64,000 nt of DNA, from contig JAHAGQ010000001.1 in assembly GCA_018373675.1 (NCBI GenBank), forward strand, positions 162,490-226,489, read 5' to 3'. The position numbers and the translations under genes are program-made. This document shows positions 25,721 through 33,824 of the stretch, piece by piece. The stretch's first letter is position 1, and every line of letters starts with the position of its first letter. The notes beneath the pieces are model-generated. The model ran no database searches. It was not told the origin of the DNA and was given only the letters and a program-made list of their open reading frames with translations. This DNA is from Collinsella sp. Its GTDB lineage: Bacteria; Actinomycetota; Coriobacteriia; Coriobacteriales; Coriobacteriaceae.

Positions 25721-26718
25721 TACGGCGGGCAGCGACCGACATAACCGAGCTCTACGCACCACAGTTTGAGCAGTTTGGCCTGGAGCTTTCCGGCAAGGGC
25801 GCTGTCTTTACCGGCGAGGTGGCAAACGATCGGGCGCACGGACGCGCATGGATCATGCCCCTCTCCCCTGCCTGCATCGTCATGGAGCATTTCATCACCC
25901 CGACGCACGATATGTACCTGACCGAATACACACCCGAGCCATATGCCTGCGTGAGCGAGGTCAGCGCGCCCACACTTACATGCATGCCCGAGGCTGGCAT
26001 AACGCCCGCGAACCTCAAACCATTGCATGGACCGTGGCCAAACAATGCCGTTTGCAGCTTTATCCAAGATAACTGTGGCGAGGAATTAAGCCCGCTGTTT
26101 GCGGGGGAGCTCTATCACTCGCGCTCGGTGCTCTTTTTGCCTGAATATTTTGACGAACTGGAGCACCGCTATCCCACCGAGTTCGCGGGAATCTTTGAGG
26201 CGTTTGCCGAGCCATGGCACGAGGAAGCGACGTCTGCCATCTGCCACACGCTGCGCCGGATTAACGAGGACCGCGCTCGCACCGTAGGCGGACACGTCTA
26301 TATGCAGGGCATCGTGGAGACCATGGTCGCGGAGCTCGCCTGTTCGCGCGCGGCCCACAAGCAGGCGCGGCAGGCGGCAGACACACGCGTCAGCATAACC
26401 ATTGCCGAAGAAGCAACGGCAATGATTGAGCGCGCGCTCGACAAAGGCAGACGTGTGGGTATCAACGAGGTGGCCGAGAGGCTCTACACAAGCCGCTCCA
26501 AACTATGCGCCACCTTTAAGGCCCAAACTGGCGAGTCCCTGGGCACCTACATTCGCAGACGCCGTATGGAGCGAGCAAAGGACCTTTTGGCCGATAGCGC
26601 GCTCACAATAGCGCAGGTGGCAGAGCGGCTCGGCTACCCTCAGCAAGCCGCCTTCGCCCAAGCCTTCAAACAACACACCGGCACCACCCCCACCGCTTGG
26701 CGAAGCAAGCATCGCTAA
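25714..26718 (+). CDS. AraC family transcriptional regulator
   Basis: A 334-residue regulator. The C-terminal ~100 residues form the double helix-turn-helix of the family: INEVAERLYTSRSKLCATFK and then LGTYIRRRRMERAKDLL, with IAQVAERLGYPQQAAFAQAF and the closing TGTTPTAWR. The N-terminal 230 residues are a ligand-binding region not recognised further. The most upstream usable start is TTG at 25714, inside the second operator repeat; no in-frame ATG lies upstream before a stop. It is divergent from the ABC pair and most likely controls it, as YbtA controls ybtPQ. Confidence 0.85.
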   Translation: MQIRRAATDITELYAPQFEQFGLELSGKGAVFTGEVANDRAHGRAWIMPLSPACIVMEHFITPTHDMYLTEYTPEPYACVSEVSAPTLTCMPEAGITPANLKPLHGPWPNNAVCSFIQDNCGEELSPLFAGELYHSRSVLFLPEYFDELEHRYPTEFAGIFEAFAEPWHEEATSAICHTLRRINEDRARTVGGHVYMQGIVETMVAELACSRAAHKQARQAADTRVSITIAEEATAMIERALDKGRRVGINEVAERLYTSRSKLCATFKAQTGESLGTYIRRRRMERAKDLLADSALTIAQVAERLGYPQQAAFAQAFKQHTGTTPTAWRSKHR

Positions 26719-26782
26719 GGCCCAAGCTCCCTGGCCGTAACGGAGCGATTAATTAGCCGCCGCCCGTCAGCTCACCCAGGAT

Positions 26783-28147
26783 CTAAACGTCAAGATGCGC
26801 ACAATCAAGCGCCTTTTTGATAAGAGGGACAGATCGATCAGCCAAATACAACGGAATGTTGAGCACCCCGTCGTCGAGCTTTAGGTTCTTAAGTGAGTAG
26901 CGGACCCTCAATGGAGTCGTCTCCGCATGCTTGTCGGCATAGTACTTAAGGCTCTTGGAATGAACGACCTCTCCCGATTTGACCTCGACGGGAACGATTT
27001 CGTTTCCGACTTGAATCAAAAAATCGACTTCGTGCTTCGGCTTCTCGTTTGTCCAATAACGCGGAGCAGCATCTAACTGTGAAAGTAATGCCTGAAGCAC
27101 ATAGTTCTCGGCGAACGAACCTTTGAACTCCGAAAATAGCGCATCCGAGATGGCAAAAGCGGACGCATCCAGCCTTGCCATGCGGCGCAGCAAGCCGACA
27201 TCAAGACAGTAGACTTTAAATGCCTTGAGGTCATCGTACGCAGAGAGCGGCACACCACCGGCAGCATTAAGGCGAACCGCCGTGATGAGCCCAGCATCGG
27301 CAAGCCATTCCAGAGCATCCTCGTATTCTCGAGCACGAGCCCCCTCGCGCACCGCACCCCAAACGAACTTTTTGTTCTCGCGCGCCAACTGAGCTGGAAT
27401 CGAGTTCCATATTTGCGAAAGCTTGGCGAACTGCGCACGGCCACCATGCTTGGCAAAATCGCGCTCGTAGGAATCCAAGAGATCAGACAACACCTTATCG
27501 ACCTGAACGATATCGCCCGTCTCCGCCCACCGGCCAAGAGCCTCTGGCATGCCGCCGCATGCAAAATAACGACGAAGATGCTCGACGAGACGGACATGGA
27601 AGAAATCGGGCACTGTCTCGATCTGATCCAGGCCGCCAAGGTATTCGTCGTAGTTTGCAGCGCCCTCGGCTTTCAGAAACTCGGAAAAGCTCATGGGGCG
27701 CATCTCCATGAACTCGACCTTTCCCACCGGAAAAGCGCTGGTCTCACGGGACAAGCGAACGCCCAACAAAGACCCTGCGCATGCGACGTGATACTCGGGG
27801 GCCTCGTCACAGAAGTATTTAAGGGCACCGACTGCAGAAGGACAATCCTGGATCTCATCAATAATAAGCAGCGTCTCGCCAGGATCGATAGGCTGTCCAA
27901 GTGCCAGGGAAAGATTTGAGATGATCCGTCGAGGATCGCGCGTACCTTCGAAAAACTGAGCGTACTCGCTCTGTACCCCAGGCGACGGCTCCTCGAGCGT
28001 CAGATACACATAATTGATGTACGAGGTTCGGCCGAACTCCTTGAGCGCCCACGTCTTTCCAACCTGGCGCGCCCCCTTAAGGATAAGCGGCTTACGATAT
28101 TCTGACGCTTTCCAAGCGTTAAGCTTGGCAATGATATCTCGCTGCAT
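26783..28147 (-). CDS. AAA-family ATP-binding protein with DUF4143
   Basis: A 454-residue member of the widespread ATPase/DUF4143 family of unknown physiological role. P-loop LILKGARQVGKTWAL (about 20-34), Walker B TLLIIDEIQDCPSA (about 92-105), a sensor-like CAGSLLG, and a C-terminal DUF4143 domain with YWTNEKPKHEVDFLIQ and VPVEVKSGE, which resembles a restriction-endonuclease fold (D...ExK). The start follows CGGGAGG. Its promoter region is a 75-bp palindrome. Such genes are often accessory and patchily distributed. Confidence 0.85.
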   Translation of the reverse strand: MQRDIIAKLNAWKASEYRKPLILKGARQVGKTWALKEFGRTSYINYVYLTLEEPSPGVQSEYAQFFEGTRDPRRIISNLSLALGQPIDPGETLLIIDEIQDCPSAVGALKYFCDEAPEYHVACAGSLLGVRLSRETSAFPVGKVEFMEMRPMSFSEFLKAEGAANYDEYLGGLDQIETVPDFFHVRLVEHLRRYFACGGMPEALGRWAETGDIVQVDKVLSDLLDSYERDFAKHGGRAQFAKLSQIWNSIPAQLARENKKFVWGAVREGARAREYEDALEWLADAGLITAVRLNAAGGVPLSAYDDLKAFKVYCLDVGLLRRMARLDASAFAISDALFSEFKGSFAENYVLQALLSQLDAAPRYWTNEKPKHEVDFLIQVGNEIVPVEVKSGEVVHSKSLKYYADKHAETTPLRVRYSLKNLKLDDGVLNIPLYLADRSVPLIKKALDCAHLDV

Positions 28148-28166
28148 GGCCGAACCTCCCGCAAAG

Positions 28167-28241
28167 AAACTTCCGTAAACGTGATATTTCCCACATTTTA
28201 CCCTAGGTAAAACGTGACATTTATCACATTTACGGAAGTTT
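28167..28241 (-). promoter_or_regulatory. 75-bp palindrome in the DUF4143 promoter
   Basis: Outer arms AAACTTCCGTAAACGTGATA (28167-28186) and TATCACATTTACGGAAGTTT (28222-28241) match at 19 of 20 positions; inside, TTTTACC-CTA-GGTAAAA (28196-28212) is a perfect palindrome on the same centre. CGTGA(T/C)ATTT is also directly repeated. It starts 19 bp upstream of the coding start. Confidence 0.65.
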
Positions 28242-28281
28242 TAAGCTCATTTCGCCACACTTTCATCACATTTATTGCAAT

Positions 28282-28308
28282 GTGACAAAGGGACAGTCCC
28301 TTTGTCAC
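28282..28308. repeat. Palindrome of the TGACAAAGGG family, copy 2
   Basis: GTGACAAAGGGA and TCCCTTTGTCAC are perfect 12-bp arms with loop CAG. Related to 21981-22013. Confidence 0.7.
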
Positions 28309-28397
28309 CCGCACAAAAATGGACGCGCCAACGGCGCGCCCATTCACTCTATTCCATTCAGCCCCACCTGACCCGAACGGCCGAGTCGTTGCCAGAA

Positions 28398-28532
28398 CCC
28401 GGGAGCCCCGGCAGGGCGGGTGCTTGCTCAAAATAAGTTCCGCACGCAAAGAAGGCCACTTAATGTGGCCTTCGTCTTGCGCAGGACTGTTTGAAATTTT
28501 GAGGAAGCACCCGCCCTGCCGGGGCTCCCGGG
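28398..28532 (-). repeat. 135-bp nested palindromic element, copy 2
   Basis: Perfect 28-bp outer arms (28398-28425 and 28505-28532), then CTCAAAAT/ATTTTGAG (28427-28434 and 28496-28503), and a central hairpin around CACTTAATGTG. It is homologous to 6642-6775 in opposite strand orientation; AGTTCCGCAC (28436-28445) and CAGGACTG (28482-28489) are also shared. It begins 6 bp after the gatB stop, so relative to the upstream gene it has the same orientation as copy 1. Confidence 0.85.
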
Positions 28533-28538
28533 CTCCGC

Positions 28539-30215
28539 TTATGAGAGCGACGTTCTCAGCAACTCGTTGAAGAGCTTCGGGTTGCCCTTGCCGCGGCTCG
28601 CCTTCATGCACTGGCCCACCAAAAAGCCGATGACCTTCTGGTTGCCGTCACGATACTGCTGCGCCTGATCGGCACAGTTTGCCAGCACCTCGTCCACGAT
28701 CGGCTGCAGCGCGCCGGCATCGCTTACCTGACGCATACCGCGCTCGTCGACGATCTTATTGGGGTCGTCGCCGGTCTGGGCCATGGCCTCAAAGACCTCG
28801 TGCGCTTGGTTGGAGCTGATGGCATCGGTCGCCAGCAGCTTGGCAAGGGCTGCCACCTGAGCCGGTGCAATACCGGACTCTGTCAGCGAGACACCCGCGC
28901 CCTTAAGGTAGGCGATCATCTCGTTGACCAGCAGGTTTGCGACCGTCTGAGCCTCCTTGCCAGCCATACCGGCAGCGGCGGCCTCAAAGAACTCGGCAAA
29001 CTCGGGGTCGCCGGCAATCTGCTCGGCGTCCGCCGCCTTAATACCAAAGTCGGCCTCAAAACGGACGCGCTTGGCATCGGGCAGCTCGGGAATCTCGCTA
29101 CGGCAGCGGTCGATGAACTCGTCGTCCAGATCGAACGGCGCCAGGTCGGGATCGGGGAACAGGCGATAGTCGTCGGCCGTTTCCTTCACACGCATGACTA
29201 CGGTGCGCTTGCGACTGGGCTCCCAGTGGCGGGTCTCCTGATAGATGATGCCGCCCTCCTCGAGCACCTCGGCCTGACGGCAGATCTCGTAGGCAAGGCC
29301 ATCATGCAGGCTCTTAAACGAGTTGAGGTTCTTAAGCTCGGTCTTGGTGCCCAGCTTGGTCTCGCCGCGGCGACGCAGCGACACGTTGCCGTCGCAGCGC
29401 ATGGAACCCTTCTCCATGGAGCAGTCCGAAATGCCCAGCGTCACAAAGATGCGACGGAGCTTCTCCATAAACAGGCGCGCTTCCTCAGGCGTACGCAAGT
29501 CGGGCTCAGTCACGAGTTCAATCAAAGGCGTGCCGCAGCGGTTGTAGTCGACGAGCGACTCGGCCGCGGCGGTAATGCGGCCCTCGGCGCCGCCCACGTG
29601 GACCATCTTGGCGGCGTCCTCCTCCATGTGGATGCGCAGGATGCGGATGGGCACCGTGTAGGAACCGTCCTCGCGACGCTCGGGCATCTGCAGGTTGGAC
29701 GCGTCATAGCTGGCCAGGTGGCCGGCGCGCTGGGCGCCCTCGCGCATGGTCGACGTCATGGACGTGGACAGGCCCTCGGCGTTGGCCGAAGCGCTCGCCA
29801 GGCTCTGGGCCTCGGCCTCGCCAAATGCGCAGTCGGGGCGCTCGGCGGCACCGCGACCGGTCACATCCAGATCCAGATGGCCGTACATGGCAAAGGCGAC
29901 CGGACCCTGCGTGGTCTGGAAGTTCTTGGCCATGTCGGGATAGAAGTAGTGCTTGCGGTAGAACATCGAGTGACGCTGGATCTCGCAGTTGGTGGCGAGA
30001 CCCGCTTTGACGATGCTCTCGATGGCGCGCTTGTTGGGCACCGGCAGGGCGCCGGGCAGGCCCAGGCACACCGGGCAGACGTTGGCGTTGGGCTCGTCAT
30101 CGTGGCTGAGCTTGCAGTTGCAGAACATCTTGGTATCGAGTGCGGTGAGCTCGGTATGGATCTCCAGACCGATCACGGCCTCCCAATCCTGCAGGACCTC
30201 GGAAAGCTCCTTCAT
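28539..30215 (-). CDS. gatB: Asp-tRNA(Asn)/Glu-tRNA(Gln) amidotransferase subunit B
   Basis: Subunit of the GatCAB amidotransferase that converts misacylated Glu-tRNA(Gln) or Asp-tRNA(Asn) to the correct amide; GatB binds tRNA and activates the acyl group. Seen: WEAVIGLEIHTELTALDTKM, a zinc-type CxC...CPVCLGLPG motif, RIHMEEDAAKMVHVGG, CGTPLIELVTEPD, MRCDGNVSLR and a C-terminal YqeY-like tail. At 558 residues it is longer than the typical ~480, with an insertion around FGEAEAQSLASASANAEG (about residues 130-150). It overlaps the gatA stop by one base (TAATG). Confidence 0.95.
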   Translation of the reverse strand: MKELSEVLQDWEAVIGLEIHTELTALDTKMFCNCKLSHDDEPNANVCPVCLGLPGALPVPNKRAIESIVKAGLATNCEIQRHSMFYRKHYFYPDMAKNFQTTQGPVAFAMYGHLDLDVTGRGAAERPDCAFGEAEAQSLASASANAEGLSTSMTSTMREGAQRAGHLASYDASNLQMPERREDGSYTVPIRILRIHMEEDAAKMVHVGGAEGRITAAAESLVDYNRCGTPLIELVTEPDLRTPEEARLFMEKLRRIFVTLGISDCSMEKGSMRCDGNVSLRRRGETKLGTKTELKNLNSFKSLHDGLAYEICRQAEVLEEGGIIYQETRHWEPSRKRTVVMRVKETADDYRLFPDPDLAPFDLDDEFIDRCRSEIPELPDAKRVRFEADFGIKAADAEQIAGDPEFAEFFEAAAAGMAGKEAQTVANLLVNEMIAYLKGAGVSLTESGIAPAQVAALAKLLATDAISSNQAHEVFEAMAQTGDDPNKIVDERGMRQVSDAGALQPIVDEVLANCADQAQQYRDGNQKVIGFLVGQCMKASRGKGNPKLFNELLRTSLS

Positions 30216-31729
30216 TACAGCTCGCCTCCCTTCCCGGCAAAATCGGGCGCGACGGAAAGCGCGGGCACACCCGTAGCGGCATCGGCAAAGCCGCGCTCCA
30301 GGGCGCGGGCAAACGTGAGCAGCTGACGGTCCTTAAAGGCCGGACCCACCAGCTGAGCAGAAACGGGCAACTGAGTATCCTCGCCCAGGCCCAGCGGCAC
30401 CGAGATACCACCGTTGCCGCAAATGTTGAGCGAGATGGTGTACAGGTCCGAAAGGTACATCTGCGTGGGGTCGCTGATCTCGCCAAACTTAAAGGCCGTG
30501 CGCGGCGAGGCGGGCATGAGGATGGTGTCCACCTTGGCATACGCGGCGTCGTAGTCCTGCGTGATGAGCGTGCGGGCCTTTTGCGCAGCGTAGTAGTACT
30601 TGTCGTACACGCCCGAGCTCAGCAGGTAGGCGCCGAGCATCTGACGGCGCTTGGCCTCGGCGCCAAAGCCGTGGGCGCGCGAAAGCGAGCTCTGGTCGGA
30701 CAGGTTGGCGCAGCCCTCCTCCTGATAGCCGTAGCGAATGCCATCGAAACGGGCCAGGTTGGAGAACGCCTCGGCCGGGCCGATGACGTAGTAGGCAGCG
30801 ATGGCGGCATCCAGGTGCGGCAGGTCGACCTCGACCAGCTCGGCGCCCTGATTCTGCAGCTCCTGGGCGGCGCGCTGAACAGCGGCCTTGACCTCGGGCG
30901 TCAGGCCCTCGGTCTCCATGAACGCAGGGATGATGCCCACGCGCTTGCCCTCGATGCTGTCGTTGAGATGCTCAGTAAAGTCGACGGCGCAATCCTGACT
31001 GGTGCAGTCGTACGGATCGTGGCCCGCGCCGGTAAGCGCGTTCATGGCCAGCGCGACATCCTCGACCGTGCGGCCAAAGGGGCCCACCTGGTCGAGCGAT
31101 GAGCCAAAGGCAACCACGCCGTAACGGCTCACGGCGCCATACGTGGGCTTAAAGCCCACCACGCCGCACAGCGACGCCGGCTGGCGAATGGAGCCGCCGG
31201 TGTCCGAGCCCAGCGAGAGCGCGACTTCGCCCGCGGCGACGGCTGCAGCGGAGCCGCCCGAAGAGCCGCCGGGCACGCGCTCGGTATCCCAGGGGTTGTT
31301 GGTGCGGTGGAACGCCGAGCTCTCGGTGGAGCTGCCAAAGGCGAACTCGTCCATGTTGGCCTTGCCCATGGGCAGACAGCCGGCATCGAGCATGCGCTGG
31401 ACGCAGGTGGCGGTGTAGACACTCTGGTAGCTCTCGAGCATGCGGGAAGCGCAGGTGGTGCGCGTGCCCACGAGGTTCATGTTGTCCTTAATGGCCAGCG
31501 GCACGCCCGCGAGCGGGGGCAGCGGCTTGCCTGCGGCACGGTCGGCATCCACGCGCGCAGCGGCCTCGAGCGCGAGCTCGGGCGCCACCTGCAGGAATGC
31601 CTGGACCCCGCCCTCGCGCGCCTCGATGGCGGCAAGGGAGGCCTGGGCCACCTCGGTAGCGGTAAAGTCGCCGGCGGCAACGCCCGCGGCAATCTGGGCG
31701 GCGGTAAGGGAATCGAAGCTCTGCGCCAT
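30215..31729 (-). CDS. gatA: Asp-tRNA(Asn)/Glu-tRNA(Gln) amidotransferase subunit A
   Basis: Glutaminase/amidase subunit that releases ammonia from glutamine for GatB. The 504-residue protein has the amidase signature VPGGSSGGSAAAVAAGE with the Ser of the Ser-cisSer-Lys triad, the preceding LAIKDNMNLVGT (catalytic Lys), and SLGSDTGGSIRQPAS. It overlaps gatC and gatB by single bases, forming a tightly coupled gatC-gatA-gatB operon. Confidence 0.96.
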   Translation of the reverse strand: MAQSFDSLTAAQIAAGVAAGDFTATEVAQASLAAIEAREGGVQAFLQVAPELALEAAARVDADRAAGKPLPPLAGVPLAIKDNMNLVGTRTTCASRMLESYQSVYTATCVQRMLDAGCLPMGKANMDEFAFGSSTESSAFHRTNNPWDTERVPGGSSGGSAAAVAAGEVALSLGSDTGGSIRQPASLCGVVGFKPTYGAVSRYGVVAFGSSLDQVGPFGRTVEDVALAMNALTGAGHDPYDCTSQDCAVDFTEHLNDSIEGKRVGIIPAFMETEGLTPEVKAAVQRAAQELQNQGAELVEVDLPHLDAAIAAYYVIGPAEAFSNLARFDGIRYGYQEEGCANLSDQSSLSRAHGFGAEAKRRQMLGAYLLSSGVYDKYYYAAQKARTLITQDYDAAYAKVDTILMPASPRTAFKFGEISDPTQMYLSDLYTISLNICGNGGISVPLGLGEDTQLPVSAQLVGPAFKDRQLLTFARALERGFADAATGVPALSVAPDFAGKGGEL

Positions 31730-32040
31730 TACTCGCTCTCCCCCTCTCCCAAAATGGACGGCACGCGGAAGTAGCGGTCGCGCGCGCTGCCGGCGTTCTC
31801 GAGCGCAACGTCGAGCGGCAGGTCGCGCTCGGGCTCGCGCAGGTCATCGCCCATCACGTTGGACAGGCTTCCGATGGGATGGAACGTGGGCTCCACGTCG
31901 GGCAAGTCATATTGCAAGACGGGCTCGAGCATCTGGACGGCGTCGTTCATGTAGGACGTCATCTGGGTGAGCTCGTCATCGGTCAGTGCGATCTTTGCGT
32001 ACTCGGCGATGCCGCGCACGTCTTTCTCGCTGAGTGCCAT
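31729..32040 (-). CDS. gatC: Asp-tRNA(Asn)/Glu-tRNA(Gln) amidotransferase subunit C
   Basis: A 103-residue small subunit that stabilises GatA-GatB. Typical opening MALSEKDVRGIAEYAKIALT and later LREPERD near the C-terminus, followed by YFRVPSILGEGESE. The start follows AAGGGAG. First gene of the operon; its stop overlaps the gatA start (TAATG). Confidence 0.93.
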   Translation of the reverse strand: MALSEKDVRGIAEYAKIALTDDELTQMTSYMNDAVQMLEPVLQYDLPDVEPTFHPIGSLSNVMGDDLREPERDLPLDVALENAGSARDRYFRVPSILGEGESE

Positions 32041-32221
32041 AGGCGCTCCCTTCCGCATAACAGTTAAACCGCTCTAGTATACAGGGCATCGCCGGCTTGG
32101 AGCAGGCGCTTTACCCAAATGCAGCGAAAACGTAACGAGGGCGGCGGTTGGCAGGGCGTGGTCCGGCGGTTCTGCAGCGAAACCGCACCGTCCATAGCGA
32201 AAACCGTCCCGCCCACAACGA

Positions 32222-32286
32222 AAACCATCACAACATTCGACGCTTTTCGTCAAAATCGCGATTTTCATCGAATGTTGTGATGGTTT
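32222..32286. repeat. Palindrome of the ATCACAACATTCGA family, copy 1
   Basis: Perfect 19-bp arms beginning AAACCATCACAACATTCGA (32222-32240 and 32268-32286). The interior is itself palindromic (AAAATCGCGATTTT) and differs from that of copies 2 and 3. Upstream are three ~22-bp-spaced GCGAAA(A)CC motifs. Confidence 0.8.
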
Positions 32287-32296
32287 GGAAGCCCCG

Positions 32297-32331
32297 ACCA
32301 TCACAAAGGTTCCTGTCCCCATTGTGGTGGT
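32297..32331. repeat. Palindrome of the CACAAAGG family, degenerate copy
   Basis: ACCATCACAAAGG against CCATTGTGGTGGT with two mismatches; loop TTCCTGTC. Located just after the sortase stop. Confidence 0.6.
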
Positions 32332-32344
32332 TCTAAACGGTGTC

Positions 32345-33283
32345 CTATGCCGAGGCTTTGGTCTTGCGACGTTTGCGGACCGCGTGGATCACGATGTCCA
32401 GCAGCAACAGCACAATGGCCACGACCACGATAAGCACGGCAAACTCGCGCTTACCCCAGTGGCGACCAGCCAGCGACTTTTGCTTGTCGACGTCCTTCTT
32501 GCTGTACTTGGTGCGCACGCAGTGCACCAGCAGGCGATGGTCGTTTACGCCATAGGGGGTGCAGGTGACGAGCGTCACCTTGTCGGCGCCCGGTTCGATG
32601 GTCAGCGACTCCATCTCCTCGGGCAGCACCACCTCGGAGTCCACCATCTTGTAGGCGAGCGTCTTGCTCATGGTGTGCAGCAGCACCAGGTCGCCGGGCT
32701 TCAGCGAATGGATGTCGTCGAACATACTCAGGTTGCGCATGCCCGAGTGCGCGGTGAGCACGCAATGCGTCGAGGTGCCGCCCACCGGCAGGCTCGTGCC
32801 CTCCAGGTGGCCGACGCCCGCCATGAGGACCTCCTCGCTCGTGCCGTGGTAGATAGGCATGCTCACGTCGATGGAGGGGATTTCGACCCAGCTCATCATG
32901 GGGTCGCGGTCAAAGATGAGCTGCTGGTCGTAGGGCTCGATCTGGTCGGCGGGAAGCTCGGTGGCCTCGCCGGCAAGTTGCTCGTTATAGGAGCGCGCCT
33001 GAAGCAGAATGCGCTCGCGTTCCTCTTCGGAGAGCGCGTCCACGGTGCTGGACACGGTACTGATCTGGTTGAACACACCCGAGGCCTCGAGCCGGTCCAA
33101 GATCCACGGCCAAGTCATAAGGCCCACGCCAATAAGGATGATGACGATGGTGATGAGCCGGTCGGCCCAGCGCGGCAGTCGCTTGCGACGGCGCTTGGGT
33201 TTTGGTTGAGGTTTGGGCTGAGGGCTTGAGCCACCGTTGGCCGCGACGCTATTGCTCTTCATATGTTTGGCGCCCTGCACCAT
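32345..33283 (-). CDS. Class C sortase
   Basis: Membrane transpeptidase that joins pilin subunits through LPxTG-like signals. The 312-residue protein has a basic N-terminus, a transmembrane helix (LITIVIILIGVGLMTWPW, about 38-55), catalytic His in VLTAHSGM, catalytic Cys in TLVTCTPYGVN, Arg in DHRLLVHCVR, and a second C-terminal helix followed by KRRKTK, the topology of class C enzymes. A flexible lid-like IFDRDPMMSW stretch precedes the core. ATG at 33281-33283 follows AGGAG. It lies 542 bp beyond the pilin genes, separated by a terminator, so it probably has its own promoter. Confidence 0.9.
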   Translation of the reverse strand: MVQGAKHMKSNSVAANGGSSPQPKPQPKPKRRRKRLPRWADRLITIVIILIGVGLMTWPWILDRLEASGVFNQISTVSSTVDALSEEERERILLQARSYNEQLAGEATELPADQIEPYDQQLIFDRDPMMSWVEIPSIDVSMPIYHGTSEEVLMAGVGHLEGTSLPVGGTSTHCVLTAHSGMRNLSMFDDIHSLKPGDLVLLHTMSKTLAYKMVDSEVVLPEEMESLTIEPGADKVTLVTCTPYGVNDHRLLVHCVRTKYSKKDVDKQKSLAGRHWGKREFAVLIVVVAIVLLLLDIVIHAVRKRRKTKASA

Positions 33284-33445
33284 CGCCAATCACTCCTCTA
33301 CAACTCAAGTTGTCTAAACAAATAATAGCTGATTAGCGAGCTCCTGCGCCGGACAACGCAGCTAGACCGCATCATCCGGTCGAGGATAAGCCAGCATTTG
33401 CGTTTTCAGAATATCCCGGATTGGTGGGCGATTCGGGATACAATG

Positions 33446-33545
33446 TCAATAGGAAACGACGCACCCCGCGTAAGTGTTCGAAAGCGCGGGCGACCAGTTT
33501 CCGACGTTGTTAAATGCCCGGGCTCCGAACCCCGGGCATTCTTAT
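33446..33545 (+). ncRNA. Candidate small structured RNA
   Basis: A TACAAT -10-like box (33439-33444) is followed by a stem GGAAAC/GTTTCC (33452-33457 and 33497-33502) enclosing CCCGCG/CGCGGG (33465-33470 and 33485-33490), and then a 10-bp terminator hairpin AATGCCCGGG/CCCGGGCATT (33513-33540) with CTTATTT. No gene on this strand explains the terminator. There is also a TATCCCG/CGGGATA palindrome at 33412-33440 over the promoter. Identity unknown. Confidence 0.4.
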
Positions 33546-33685
33546 TTGCGCTTGTTGCGACGCAAATGCCTTCTACCGTCCGCACCGCGCGTGCGCTTAC
33601 GGACCTTAAACCGAACCTCATACGAGTCAAGAAACGCGATGACGAACATGCCCGCATCGGACGATGGTGGCTGGCTGCGTTATCC

Positions 33686-33723
33686 CAAAAGAACGGGGCA
33701 AACTCCAGTGCGGAGTCTGCCCC
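33686..33723 (-). terminator. Intrinsic terminator of the pilin operon
   Basis: On the minus strand GGGGCAGACTCC pairs with GGAGTTTGCCCC, followed by GTTCTTTTG, about 100 bp after the pilin stop. Confidence 0.8.
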
Positions 33724-33824
33724 GAAAAGAGAGTGGCAAAGCAAGAACGTAGATAGACGAGAAAAGTGTCCGCAAGTCTCATGGCCATCATATCTCGCCT
33801 GCCAGAGGAATGGGTGGGTGAGCG

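Noticed and set aside
25660..25740. ATG at 25661 as the araC start
   Set aside because: It is out of frame with the AraC protein; the in-frame choices are TTG at 25714 or later.
28800..30326. Plus-strand open frame of about 500 codons over gatB
   Set aside because: Antisense shadow of gatB with no domain or ribosome site.
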